From Nectonema munidae (lineage: Eukaryota; Nematomorpha; Nectonematoida; Nectonematidae), in assembly GCA_030549495.1 (NCBI GenBank), contig JAUIRK010000693.1, forward strand, positions 1-64,000: 64,000 bases of DNA, in the 5' to 3' direction. Made by a program: the position numbers and the translations under genes. Below, piece after piece: positions 9,602 to 19,968 of this stretch (its first letter is position 1; each line of letters starts with the position of its first letter). Below the pieces are notes generated by a model. That model ran no database searches. It had not been told where the DNA came from and saw nothing but the letters and a program-made list of their open reading frames with translations.

Positions 9602-12486
9602 GCACAAGAAAAAAAATGTTGCCTGAAACGTCTCCCAAAATCAAGATCAAAAATATCTTCAGTTTTTTTTAATAAAGTTTTTATTCTTTCTTTGCCTAAT
9701 AAATTATTTAAAAATAAATAATTCTCAGAAAAAGTTGTAAAACATTTCTGATAGAACTAGCTTTTGACTTAAAAACCTTGAGTTCTTTGCTATTAATTAA
9801 GGTGGAGGAAGAAGGGGGTTTTAGTTGAAATTTCACATATAATCACAAAAAAATTTGGGCTTTTATAATAAAATTAGTTTCTACCAAAAATTTTATACCA
9901 ACTTTTATATTTAGCAATCTTTTTTTACTAATATGTTGTAACTCTTTCACACAAAATAATTACATTTTTATATCTATTTTACGGAATCATTTAAGCTTAA
10001 AATTTCATTTTCGAGTTGAGTTGTCTAAAATTCATCAAAGTTTGACAAATTTGATTGATCTTCATAAAAAATAAATATATTCGAATTCACTATCAAAAGT
10101 TTACTACGAAAAATTTCAGTTATTGTAGAAATAGAACGGGATGGAAATAGCACATCAGTAAAAGGAATTAAAGTATTAAGTTTGAAGCTCTCTTCTATCA
10201 ATTCAAATTCTAATAGAAAGAATATTTATACTTCTAAATATATCTTAACCCACTATCAAGTGTTAGAAATTTTCTATTATTTAGTAAAAAAGATTAAAGA
10301 AAGTTTGTACTTTACTTTAAGTAACTTTTGCTAATATAAAACAGATTCAAAAATAATACGTAAAGTAAAATGCAGAAAAATCCGAATTGGTAATAAATCG
10401 CTGTAACATAAGCATCATGTGACTTGCACTATGTTCATTTTAACATATATTCTATTTAATTTTGACTGCAAGGTACACACATACAAACAAGCAACCTTGT
10501 ACATTGTTTACTGTAGGCATTTATACATTCATCTACACACACATATATATATAAACGATATTCCTTTTCCATTTTTACCTTTTTCCTGCATCAAATCTAC
10601 TGCTTCGCGCTCTCAAAATGGGAAAAGACTTTTTGGATTGGAGCTTCTTTAATGTAAGGCTATCGATGAGCCAGAAGCCTGAAAAGCTAGATCCAAAAGT
10701 CCTATATTTCTGTAAAAATAAAACTTACACCTTACGCTAACTTTCTGCGTAATAAACACTATCTCAAAGGTAGAAAGAAAATAAATGTTATAAATTTAAA
10801 GAAAAAATTTTTTTATTGTAATAATATGAAAATAACAAAATTTTTTTAAAATTCAATAAATTTGTAGTAAAATATTAAAAGGAGTAAAAAGTGCGCAGAA
10901 ATTGAAGCTGATACGAAGAAGAGCAGCTTCACGAGTCAGGAATGAAAACAGTAAATAAATCTCAGGAAAATTTCAAGTAAATGCCAATATCTCTAAAAAT
11001 CTTCAGCAAAAAATGAAAGTCAAAACTTTGGCTGACCTAAATAAACAAAGAAAAAGCAAAAATTATGTCGAGGAAAAAATTCTCAAAAAAATGTATGTAT
11101 ATTGGTATAAATATATATAATTTAAAAAAAAAATGAAATTTGCATACTTTTTTCAAATAGCAGGAGTATCCTCATTTTTAATAAACTCAACAGCTCGATT
11201 TTACTTTTATAATTCTCCAATAAAAAATCACTAAATGAAAATGTAGTTACAGCATAACATTTATAGAAAAAGGCTTATTTAACTTGTATCTAATAGAGGA
11301 ATAAAGTTGCATCTAATAGAGGAATATAAAATGTTAAAGGTGGTGGTGTGGTATTTTATTGATAAGGCACTAAGTACTGCTGACATCAACTTTTGACAGA
11401 GTCTGGATTCGAAACCTCTTCGAAAAAAACGATCTTTCAGAAATTTTTTTGAAATAATTGGGGTTAGTAAATTAAATGTGAAGAATGAAGTGAAATGATG
11501 ACAGATTAAAAATCCCATAATAAATTAGATGAAAAATAAAGAAATAAGTAAATATATACAATAAATTGAAGTTATCCATAATATTGATGTAGACTGCTAT
11601 CCAGTCAAGTCATTTTTAATAAGTAAATATATATAAAATTGAATTAAGATAACTATAATATTAACCCATTTATACTAAGCTGTAAAAATATACTTTTCTA
11701 CTTTAAGTAAATTTGTGAAAAATAAAATTTTTAGGGTAAAAATAGAATATATGTATATTAATTTTATATTTGTAAAATGCTATAATTTTTTTTATCAGAA
11801 TTAGTTTTTGCTGGAAAATTTAACAAAAAAGAACTTGAAACCAATTTCCAACTTGATTTTCATAATTATAAATAATTAAAAGTATTTAATTAAATGAAAT
11901 TTCAACATCTTGTTAAATATAAAGATTGATGAAAAAAAATCAAAATAAAATAATTAAAATTTGAAATTCTACTAACTTAATAAGTAGGAAGGCATGACAG
12001 CTTAGCTTGAGATGAGAAACTCGCTACAGAAAGCTTTAAGTTTGATTTCTCATTAAACAAAATTCATATTAGTTTGACATTAGGGAAAATTCAGAACTTC
12101 GCAAATGAAAAAAACTCATGTTCAGATTCCATCAGCTACATTGAAATATTGCTATAAAAACAATAGGAAACAATTTAATTAAAGTGTACGGCTAAAATTT
12201 TTAAAACTAAAAAAATAATTAACCTTTACCTCTGAAATGAAGTTAACAACAAAAAAATAATAAATTAACAAACTTTGAGAAGGAATTTTAAAAATAATTA
12301 TATATTTTAATTAATAGAAAACTTACATTTTTTTTATGAAGAACAATGAAAAGAGAAAATACACATTATTTTTTTATGTATAAAACAGTTGAGATTCTCT
12401 TATCAAGACAAGGCATCGTGTTTTTATGGAAGAAAAGGCGTTGCAATAAAAAAGATGCAAAATATTAAACACAATATTTTTTATGA
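9602..12486. other. AT-rich stretch without a recognisable gene
   Basis: About 2.9 kb of AT-rich sequence. A short CA/TA run lies near 10530-10550. At 11663 TTAACCCATTTATACTAAGC resembles the end of the TTAA-flanked MITE family seen at 19578 and 22210, but no second end was found. A box-B-like GGTTTCGAATCC on the minus strand near 11410 lacks a box A. No supported coding region. Confidence 0.5.
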
Positions 12487-12757
12487 TTAAAAAATTACCT
12501 TAAATCCTTGAAAACTACAAATTTAAAGAAGTCAGAGACCGTTAAATAACCGGTAAAAAAATTTGAATACATAAAAAAATAGAGCAGAAGAAAGTTTAAG
12601 AAAAACAAAAAAAATTTCATACAAAGATAAATATTTATGAATTTTATTTAAACATGATTTTTTATGGATAAACTACCTTGTATATATGATACAATTTAAA
12701 AATTTTTTGTATCAGTGTGTTTTTTTTGTTATTTTTAGTGCTGCCCATATTTTAGCA
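12487..12757 (+). repeat. Right arm of the imperfect inverted repeat (partner 2441-2696)
   Basis: The + strand here matches the minus strand of 2441-2696, including the start of the piggyBac C-terminal frame. It is joined head-to-head with a minus-strand piggyBac core at about 12757. It therefore marks a rearrangement or a second, inverted copy. Confidence 0.7.
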
Positions 12758-13812
12758 ATACCCTGCGTAACAAGCATGTTTTCTTCGGTGAACAAGAACA
12801 CAGAAGAAAATACATGGCGCTTTTTTATATCAAGTATTACTGGTGGTATAAACTTTTTGTTTTTACGAACTGTACCAAGCAAAATCATTTTTCTCTCTTT
12901 AAGAGTCTTTTAGACAGGTTCAAACATGTAAAAAAATTGTCAAACGTCACGTTATGACCCTTTAGTCCTTTTGTCACATCCATCACAACACGCTCTCCTT
13001 GATTTTTTTCAGCTGCATTTCCAGGTTGCTTTCCCAAATATGACTGGATGTTCCATACGGAAAAACTTTCAACATCTGCTAAAATCCAAAACTTTAATCC
13101 ATATTTATCTGGTTTGGTAGGAATGTACTTTCTAAAAGGACAATCTCCCCTGAAGCCTCTGAGCTGCTCATCTACTGTTACTTGAAAACCGGGATTGAAA
13201 AGTTTTGGTAGAATAGCAACCCATTTATCCTAAATTTCTTGAATTGGATCAAACTTGTTTTTTTCTCTTCTATTTTCCCTTGTTTTTTTGTCATCAAATT
13301 GTAAAACTCTTGAAATAATTTTGAAGATTTTCAGAGACATTGTAGCTCTAAAAATACTTCTCCCAGTATCATCATCCCATAAGCTGGCAGTGGACTCGTT
13401 TTTGAATTTGAAAACTCCAGCAAGAATCAACAGGCCTAAATAAGCTTCAAACTTTACGGTATCAAGCTCCACCCAGCTATCACCCATCACAACTTTGCCT
13501 TCAATGTTAGTCCACTTCATTATTGTATTCAAAATTTTTGGTGGAAAAAATTGTTTAAAAGCTGTGTACCAATGGACCTGGCTTCATTGATATGCTATTA
13601 TGACACCTTTCTTTACTTGAATAATTAAAATCGTTATGATACAATTTTGTCTCCTCATCTTTCGAAAGACAATACTCATGAGTTTCCTCATCTTCTAAAT
13701 TAGAAAGCATTCCATCGGAAAAATCACTATAACATTCTTCAGTCTCACATAATGAAACATGATCGTCTATCTCAGAAAACTCGCTAATGGAAGGGGAAGA
13801 GTCGCTGTACAT
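12758..13812 (-). pseudogene. piggyBac transposase, N-terminal and core part
   Basis: The minus strand opens with MYSDSSPSISEFSEIDDH (13812), the acidic Ser-rich head usual in piggyBac. It goes on with LGLLILAGVFKFKNES and LWDDDTGRSIFRATMS. Then come TVDEQLRGFRGDCPFRKY (first catalytic Asp), YGLKFWILADVES, VTFDNFFTCLNLSKRLL (second Asp) and LGTVRKNKKFIPP. It stops at about 12757, before the GVD segment with the third Asp. A frame change near 13550 and a stop near 13229 are visible. The missing C-terminal portion corresponds to what is present at 2117-2546. Confidence 0.88.
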
Positions 13813-14249
13813 GCCTTTATAAAAAATGTAACAATTTAGTACTAAAAAAAATAAAAAAACTTATATTATAAAAGGAAAAAATTAATTACTCTAATTTTTA
13901 CTTGCTTGGACTCAGTAATTATTTAAATTAAAAAATTATTTTGTGTTTTTAAACTTACTTTTATAAATTAATTATATTATTATTTATAAATAATTATTAT
14001 ATTTTAAGTTATTATTATAATATAAACAATTTTAATTTAAAAAAAATAGATTAATTTTATTTATAGTATAATTTTATTTATATTAGTTTAAATAGTATAA
14101 TTTTATTTATATAGATTTATAATTTATATTAGTTTCATCCTAAGAATAATTCTTCTATGCATATTTAAATTATTCTTTGAATATTTAATTTTGTTTTCAT
14201 CTGTTTGGGTGTATTTAGGTATATTTGGGTAAAAAGTCTCACCCGGATA
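13813..14249. other. Very AT-rich stretch with short direct repeats
   Basis: Nearly pure A/T. A short repeat containing TAGTATAATTTTATTTATAT occurs twice between about 14063 and 14121. No gene seen. Confidence 0.5.
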
Positions 14250-15303
14250 AATTATCTGAATGATTACCAGTTTGGGTTTCGTAAGTATTACTCCACGGAA
14301 TATTTTCATTCATGCTTGATTTAAAAAGTTGTTGAAATTTTAGAGAAAAAAGATGAAGCTATATTGTTTCTTTTTGATCTATCAAAGGCATTTGATAGGG
14401 TCAGACATTCGACCATCTTTAATAACTTGAATGAATTCAATTTAAGTACCAATTCTTTGTTTTTTTACATTCTTACTTATCTGGTAGAAGTCAAATAGTG
14501 AAAGTAAATGATGCGGTTTCTGACAAGTTATATATGCAAAATGGAGTCCCACAGGGGTCCATTTTGGGTCCCCTAGTTTTAAGATTTATAATAAACAAAT
14601 TTTTTTCCACCTCAAATTTCTATGAGTATCTTGTTTTTGGAGATGACATCTGTGCTTATCTTCCTTTGTCTAAAATAAAAAAATGGTAATAATATCAATT
14701 CAGATTTATTGAACAGAGAGTTATTCATAATTTATGATTGGTGTTCTAGGAATAATGTGATATTAAACAAGGAAAAATCAAAATGTATGCTTATTTCATA
14801 TAAAAACAGAAATTACAAATTTTTGAAATATACAGTTATCGAAGAAGTAAAAAGCACCAAGATACTTGATCTAGTGTTTGATAGTAAGCTAAAGTTTAAA
14901 GAGCATATTAATGAAATAGCTCTCAATCTTAATCGTACTATCGGTATCTTGTACCATACAAAAAATATTTTTCCTCTAAATTTTATCAGACTTATGATAT
15001 ATAAACAGTTATTTCTCTCTTATGTAAACTACAGTATAATAAATTGGTACCCTTTTGGAAAAAAGCGCATTGAGATCTTACAAAAACGAGCAATTAGAGT
15101 AATTTATAGCATGAATAAGTTTGACCACGCAACAGAAATTTTAAAGCAAAACGGATTGTTAAAATTAGATGAAATTTTCAAGCAGAGAGTAAGAGTTTTT
15201 CTTTATAAAAACTTCAATGGTCATTTACATAATGTGTTTGGCTCGTTGATCAAATATAATAAAAATCTCTTATATTATAGTAGGGAACTTCGTACAAACA
15301 ATT
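14250..15303 (+). pseudogene. CR1/L2-like LINE reverse transcriptase, palm to C-terminus
   Basis: Successive + frames give YQFGFRKYYSTE, FLFDLSKAFDRVRHSTIFNN, NGVPQGSILGPLVLRFIIN and FGDDICAYLP (catalytic Asp pair), then CSRNNVILNKEKSKCMLISY, and a 198-codon thumb/C-terminal stretch with YKQLFLSYVNYSIINWYPFG. The 5' part of the element is missing. Frame breaks lie near 14330, 14495 and 14690. The sequence differs from the LINE at 5024-8984, so it is another family. Confidence 0.85.
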
Positions 15304-15545
15304 AAAAATCTTAAAGTTAGGAAAGCGGCAGGATGGGATGAAGTTAGTAACCTATTCATCAAGGTTCGATACTTTAGATTTAGAGATGTCATGCTCGAAA
15401 TATATATCACTTTTAAATATGTTGGGTTAAACCCACACTGCTATAAAAGAGCTATGCCTATTTGTGTGCAAAAAGGTGGCAAAAGCTGCAAAGCTTGTTA
15501 TCTATGGTTTATCAATCTTCTCCCATGCCTGAGCAAAGTGTAAAT
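15304..15545 (+). pseudogene. LINE reverse transcriptase, fingers fragment
   Basis: The reading IKNLKVRKAAGWDEVSNLFI, then YKRAMPICVQKGGKSC and YLWFINLLPCLSKV corresponds to the KAxGxDxI...KKG...YRPISLLPxLSKV part of a LINE reverse transcriptase. In an intact element this part lies upstream of the QFGFRK motif, but here it follows the C-terminal end of another copy. It is therefore a separate fragment. Confidence 0.65.
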
Positions 15546-16494
15546 GCAAGTATTCCCTTTTCAATACAACAAATGCATACAGAAAATAACATCTCCGCAT
15601 ATGAAATTGAAGTCTTAGTTCCAGCACATAATCTTTTCCACAGACTCACAAAACATAATCAACCGCATAGAACTTGACAGAAAAATCAACATTTTAATAC
15701 TAACCATTGTATCGAACTATGAGAAAAAGAGGCTTGATGGTGTATCGAATCCAAGATCTTGATTTATCGAGAAAGAGGGAAGATAAATAGAAAACATAAA
15801 AAATATCATTTTCTAAGTTTTGTTAAAAAAAAATTTCTTAAATTGTAAATAAATAAAATATCATAATAGAGAGAAATCAAAAGCCAAGGTGGCCGTATAT
15901 TTGCAATATGCTAAGAAAAAACACTCTACACTTTTATCGAAACCAAGTATCTAACCAAACTTATTCAAGCTCTATATCTACATGTATTTTTCTTGATATA
16001 TAATAAGCCTTTCAATTAATTAATCTTTACATTCTAATTTATAAAAAATGCTTTCCATTTGAACTGTAAGATAACATAAAAATATGTCTGTTAAAACTAA
16101 TAGAAAGTTTTGGCTCCTATTTTTAGATCCTTTAATTTTTTAGTATTTATTATCGCAAACAAGGGAGAATATTCTTCCAAAAGGGGGTATCACACTAAGA
16201 AACTGAATAACGGAGAACCAGATCAAAACCCTACGCTTCAAACGCTAGTTCCAAATACAATAAAAAAAATGACAAGTCAATTAAAGTTACAAATATATTA
16301 AAAACTAATTTTTAAAAAGCGAAAATTTTATTGTGAAAAAAGAATACAAAATAAAAAGCGTAAAATGTAACCATTATTTATAACATTGATTTATAGATAT
16401 AAACGAAAGAAAAAGATTTATTGGGATTTAAAGTATATTAAGTGTTATGTTTTTTTGAAGAAATTTTTTTGTACCTTCTTGTGATTCTACTTGT
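15546..16494. other. No recognisable gene
   Basis: AT-rich sequence. The 63-codon ORF at 16110-16301 has no family resemblance I can name. Confidence 0.5.
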
Positions 16495-16545
16495 GTTTTC
16501 TACTTGTATTTTCATTATAATAAATTCTTCTTCTTCTTCTATGTA
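16495..16545 (+). repeat. 3' tail of a CR1/Daphne-like LINE
   Basis: AATAAATTCTTCTTCTTC at about 16522-16542 is the same terminus as the LINE at 5024 (read on that element's own strand). No reverse transcriptase is joined to it, so this is a solo 5'-truncated tail. Confidence 0.55.
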
Positions 16546-17023
16546 AGCAAAAGTTGTAAATGCATTTCAAATACATTAACAGACCTCTTAAATAAAGTAA
16601 TATATTTAAAAAAATATATATAATATATTTCCATTTGTAGTAACATATGTCATGTTATCGAAAATATCGATTTATTTATTGGAGACCCTTTATAATGTTT
16701 GGATTAAGTGTTTTTCAATGTTTCTATTTCATAAATTTTATATAGATCCAAAATCTCTTTTGCATCCCTACAAATCAGTCAAAACTCAAACCTTATCTAA
16801 TATCTCTTTTCGATTAGTTTGAATTTTATTAATGCCTATGTAAATTGTATTTTTTTAAGATTTATTTTTCCTTCATTTCTTTTTACACTTGTTTTAACAT
16901 GTTTTTTTTCTAAAAATACTAATAAAAGGAAAGAGTAAATATTAATTATTTAACTTTTAAGCTATGTTTTTACTACATTCAAATTTTAATATATATATTT
17001 ATGATCATGATATAATAGCCTTC

Positions 17024-17290
17024 TTAAATTTTATGGTTGTTGACTATCCTCTTCCAAGGGTTCACGTTCATGAGATTCTCTATCACAAGTTTTAATCCAG
17101 CTTGTTTGTAAACCTCTCTAAGCAAAATATCTCGCAGTCTACTTTTCCATCTTGTTTCATGTACATTATATTTGATAAGCTTGTTTGTGAGATCACTTTT
17201 TCCTATTTTACGCCCTAAAAATCTATGCTGTCTCGCTATTTTCCAAACAAGAGTCGGTGGTCTTACTTTCATTCTAGTATAAACGTCCAT
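17024..17290 (-). pseudogene. Unrecognised 88-codon ORF, perhaps a LINE C-terminus
   Basis: It reads MDVYTRMKVRPPTLVWKIAR...NVNPWKRIVNNHKI, basic, with a terminal WKRIVN. A basic RPP..W stretch followed by a final W-K/R-x-V is common at the C-terminal ends of several LINE polyproteins. I do not recognise the family. Its base composition is less A/T-extreme than the flanks. Nothing around it supports a host gene. Confidence 0.3.
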
Positions 17291-17779
17291 GTTTTACTAT
17301 TGAAATCTTTCTATGATATTGTTACGATTCTTCTAAAGCAACAGTTTGCGAAATCTTTCTTTAATTTGATGTATATCAAATAGAGTTAAACAAAACGAAC
17401 ATTAAAATTTTAACATATTTTAAATAAATCATATTTTTTAAAATCGGAGACCGATATTATCAATTGTAAATTTTTTATTATACTGCTGCTGATATCTTAA
17501 AAGAAAATGCATTAGAAATAAGGTGAAATAAAAAAGTTCATTCTTTAATTTTATTGAATTTTCCTGCTTTAGCCTATGAGCTGCAAAAATACAAGGTTTG
17601 GACTAAAATGATAAATATTTTTATGTCGCGTTTTTGTAATCTTGAACACTAAGAAGAGGGTTAATGAATTAATTTTTTAATCGTACATATATGAATATAT
17701 CTATGTATGAAATCGGGGTCGCAATAATTATTACGACTCACCCCTTCTCAAAATCTGCAACTCCAGACTCCTCTCCACT
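17291..17779. other. Intervening sequence with a possible piggyBac end
   Basis: At 17658-17664 GGGTTAA, read on the minus strand as TTAACCC, is what a piggyBac-type terminus would show. The sequence leading up to it is unusually ordered, but no matching left end was identified. Confidence 0.3.
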
Positions 17780-18860
17780 ACTAACCTGGTCAAAAGATGA
17801 AAAATCTGAGATGCTCTGCTAATATCCTCAATATTCAAGGAAATACAGAGCTGAAAATATTAGTTGGGGTATTAAACTTGCTAAAGAGTCCATTTCAAGT
17901 ATTATGGACTCATTAGATTCTTGCTTCAATTTTGCCTTGATGAAAATTATTCCTAATACAAATCTTGAAGGAAAGCTTATTTACAAAGATGAGTGGACTA
18001 ATATTGATGAAGTGACTTTGAAATCGTCTATTGGTATTTCAATTTTAGTTAGAGTTTTACGTTGGTATGGAGAGTCTCTAAACTATTTATGGGATGATCA
18101 TATAGGGAGACCAATTTTTAAAGCCCCCATAGCAAAAAACGTTTGAAATAATAGCTCGAGTGTTGCACTTCGATGACAAAAAGATAGAACGTCGTACTAA
18201 AGACAATTGGCTTCAATTAGAAAATTATGGAAAAGGGGTTCTAAATTTGCAAACTCTTTTTTTACACCCTACGAAAATATAACGATAGAAGAACAACAAG
18301 CAACTCATGGAATTTTCAGGTTTATACAGGAAATTTACCTCTTCAAGCTCCCGAAAAACCACAGTCAAATAGTTGTTTTAGATTTTTTCCAAAATTTTTG
18401 TTTGCGATAACTTTTTTACTACATGTATTTTTACAATCGAATTATTGATCAAAAAAGCTAATAATTATGGGAACGATATTATGGAATAAAACTTACTTAC
18501 TTCTCCATGATTAAAAAAAACTTTACCGTCTACCTTTACACTCAAATCAATTTTAGTCTAAATGTTTCTTTGGTACATGTGTCTAAAAATAGAAAATATT
18601 GCGTGTCTTAAACACCCTTCATACAGCTTTCAGAAATTTTAAACTTTTATAATAAAGATAAAGGAGGGACATATACTTTAGATCAACTCGATGGAGCATA
18701 TACAATAAAAAGAAAAACTAATAGAAGCAAGATTCTAAGAAAGATTTATATTTCCTGTGTAAATAGTTTTGTTTTATGGCTAGTAAACAATCCTAGCTGG
18801 AACAAAGGTAAATTATACAGGAGACGCCATTTTTTAGATCTGGAAAAAAATTAAGTGCAG
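17780..18860 (+). pseudogene. Decayed piggyBac transposase
   Basis: The + strand shows WTNIDEVTLKSSIGISILVR, LNYLWDDHIGRPIFKAPIA, then SIRKLWKRGSKFANSFFTPY followed by ENITIEEQQATHGIFRF (usual TIDEQ, here TIEEQ) and near the end NKDKGGTYTLDQLDGAYTIK (usual GGVDxxDQ). Both matches lack or alter the key Asp. The middle (18410-18630) has many stops. An old, inactive copy, distinct from the copies at 12758 and 49714. Confidence 0.75.
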
Positions 18861-19231
18861 AATGAAGTATCACCTCTTCCAACAGGACATTCTTAACTTT
18901 CTCTTCTCACAAATATCATAGAGAAACGAGAGTTTATTGCATCGTCTATAAAACAAATTAAAAGAAAACTGTCTAAGACAGCTTTTTTGTAGTTGCTTGC
19001 GTAAATTTTTGCCCAATAGTGTAAAATGTATTGGTAAAAATGAAGGGCAGTATGATGGTTAAATTTATTTATATGCCTTGCTCTTGTAAGTATAATAATA
19101 CACAATTACTTCCAACAAAGAAGATAGGGAGGGGAGCGGAAGGAAAACTTTTCGATATTTTAAATAATTTTTTGAAGAAATTTGATCTCAGCTCAGCTCT
19201 ATTTTATTTGTTTTTACATTCTCTTTGATAA
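18861..19231. other. No recognisable gene
   Basis: Short unsupported ORFs only. Confidence 0.4.
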
Positions 19232-19884
19232 TAGAGATGTGCCGATAAGAACTTTAACCGATTACCTCTTCGGTAGTTATTAATCGGCCGATTATTTATT
19301 TTTGCAACTTGGAACCTCCTAGGTTAGAGTTAGGCAAAATTACCTTAAAATTTTTGCTTAGAATAATCAAATAAATTTTTTTTAGAAAGTTTTTTCATAA
19401 TTTTTTCTCAACAAAATTTTTTTAAATTTTGAAACTTTTTCAAACATTTAAATTAACTTGGATTTTAATTAAATTAATTTTTTTAACCTTTAAAAAAGGA
19501 TCATTGTTTCATCGTCTGATGAGAGAACGCTGGAGAAGACTGTTTCAATGTTTTTTTGCATTCTCTAAAAAAATTAACCCATTTAAGACCAAGCAAAGCA
19601 GACGATATCTAAAAAAACAGACGATTTATATTCAAAGTCATTGAAAAAAGCAGACGAAAATGAAATTACTTATGTTCCAAAATAGGAACATTGGCCGTAA
19701 ATGGGTTAATTTGAATGTCTTTTAATATCTTAATTAAACATATTATTCTTGAACCAAAAGTCATAGAAATGTAGATAGATCCAAAGATCTTTTAATCAGC
19801 GCTACTTTGTTAAATGCCGATTAAACAGCAAAGAAGTCGATATAGCTGATTACCGATTATTTGCCGTTTAATCGGCTATCTCTA
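19232..19884. mobile_element. ~650-bp MITE-like element beside the ARP3 start
   Basis: It begins TAGAGATGTGCCGATAAG and ends ATCGGCTATCTCTA, which is an imperfect inverted repeat (TAGAGAT then GCCGAT). Several internal ATTAATCGG / GATTACCGATTA motifs occur near both ends. If the outer TA is the target duplication it would be a mariner-type MITE. A convincing 8-bp hAT duplication is not seen. It ends 85 bp before the likely ARP3 start codon and contains the MITE at 19578-19705. Confidence 0.55.
19574..19709. mobile_element. TTAA-flanked piggyBac-type MITE, copy 1
   Basis: A 128-bp unit (19578-19705) flanked on both sides by TTAA. It starts CCCATTTAAGACCAAGC and ends TTGGCCGTAAATGGG, so the ends are inverted repeats. 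The internal part carries AGCAGACGA motifs and the near-palindrome ATGTTCCAAAATAGGAACAT. The TTAA duplication and CCC tips are hallmarks of piggyBac-mobilised elements. It is nearly identical to copy 2 at 22210, so it moved fairly recently. Confidence 0.85.
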
Positions 19885-19968
19885 AAAATAGCATATTATT
19901 GGTTGGGTCTGCAAATATTTTATAACTGAAATTATCCAATGAAATCGCTTATTAAGTATTCTCTTCCT

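Noticed and set aside
12686-12913. 75-codon + strand ORF
   Set aside because: Mostly antisense to the piggyBac core; its first part belongs to the inverted repeat.
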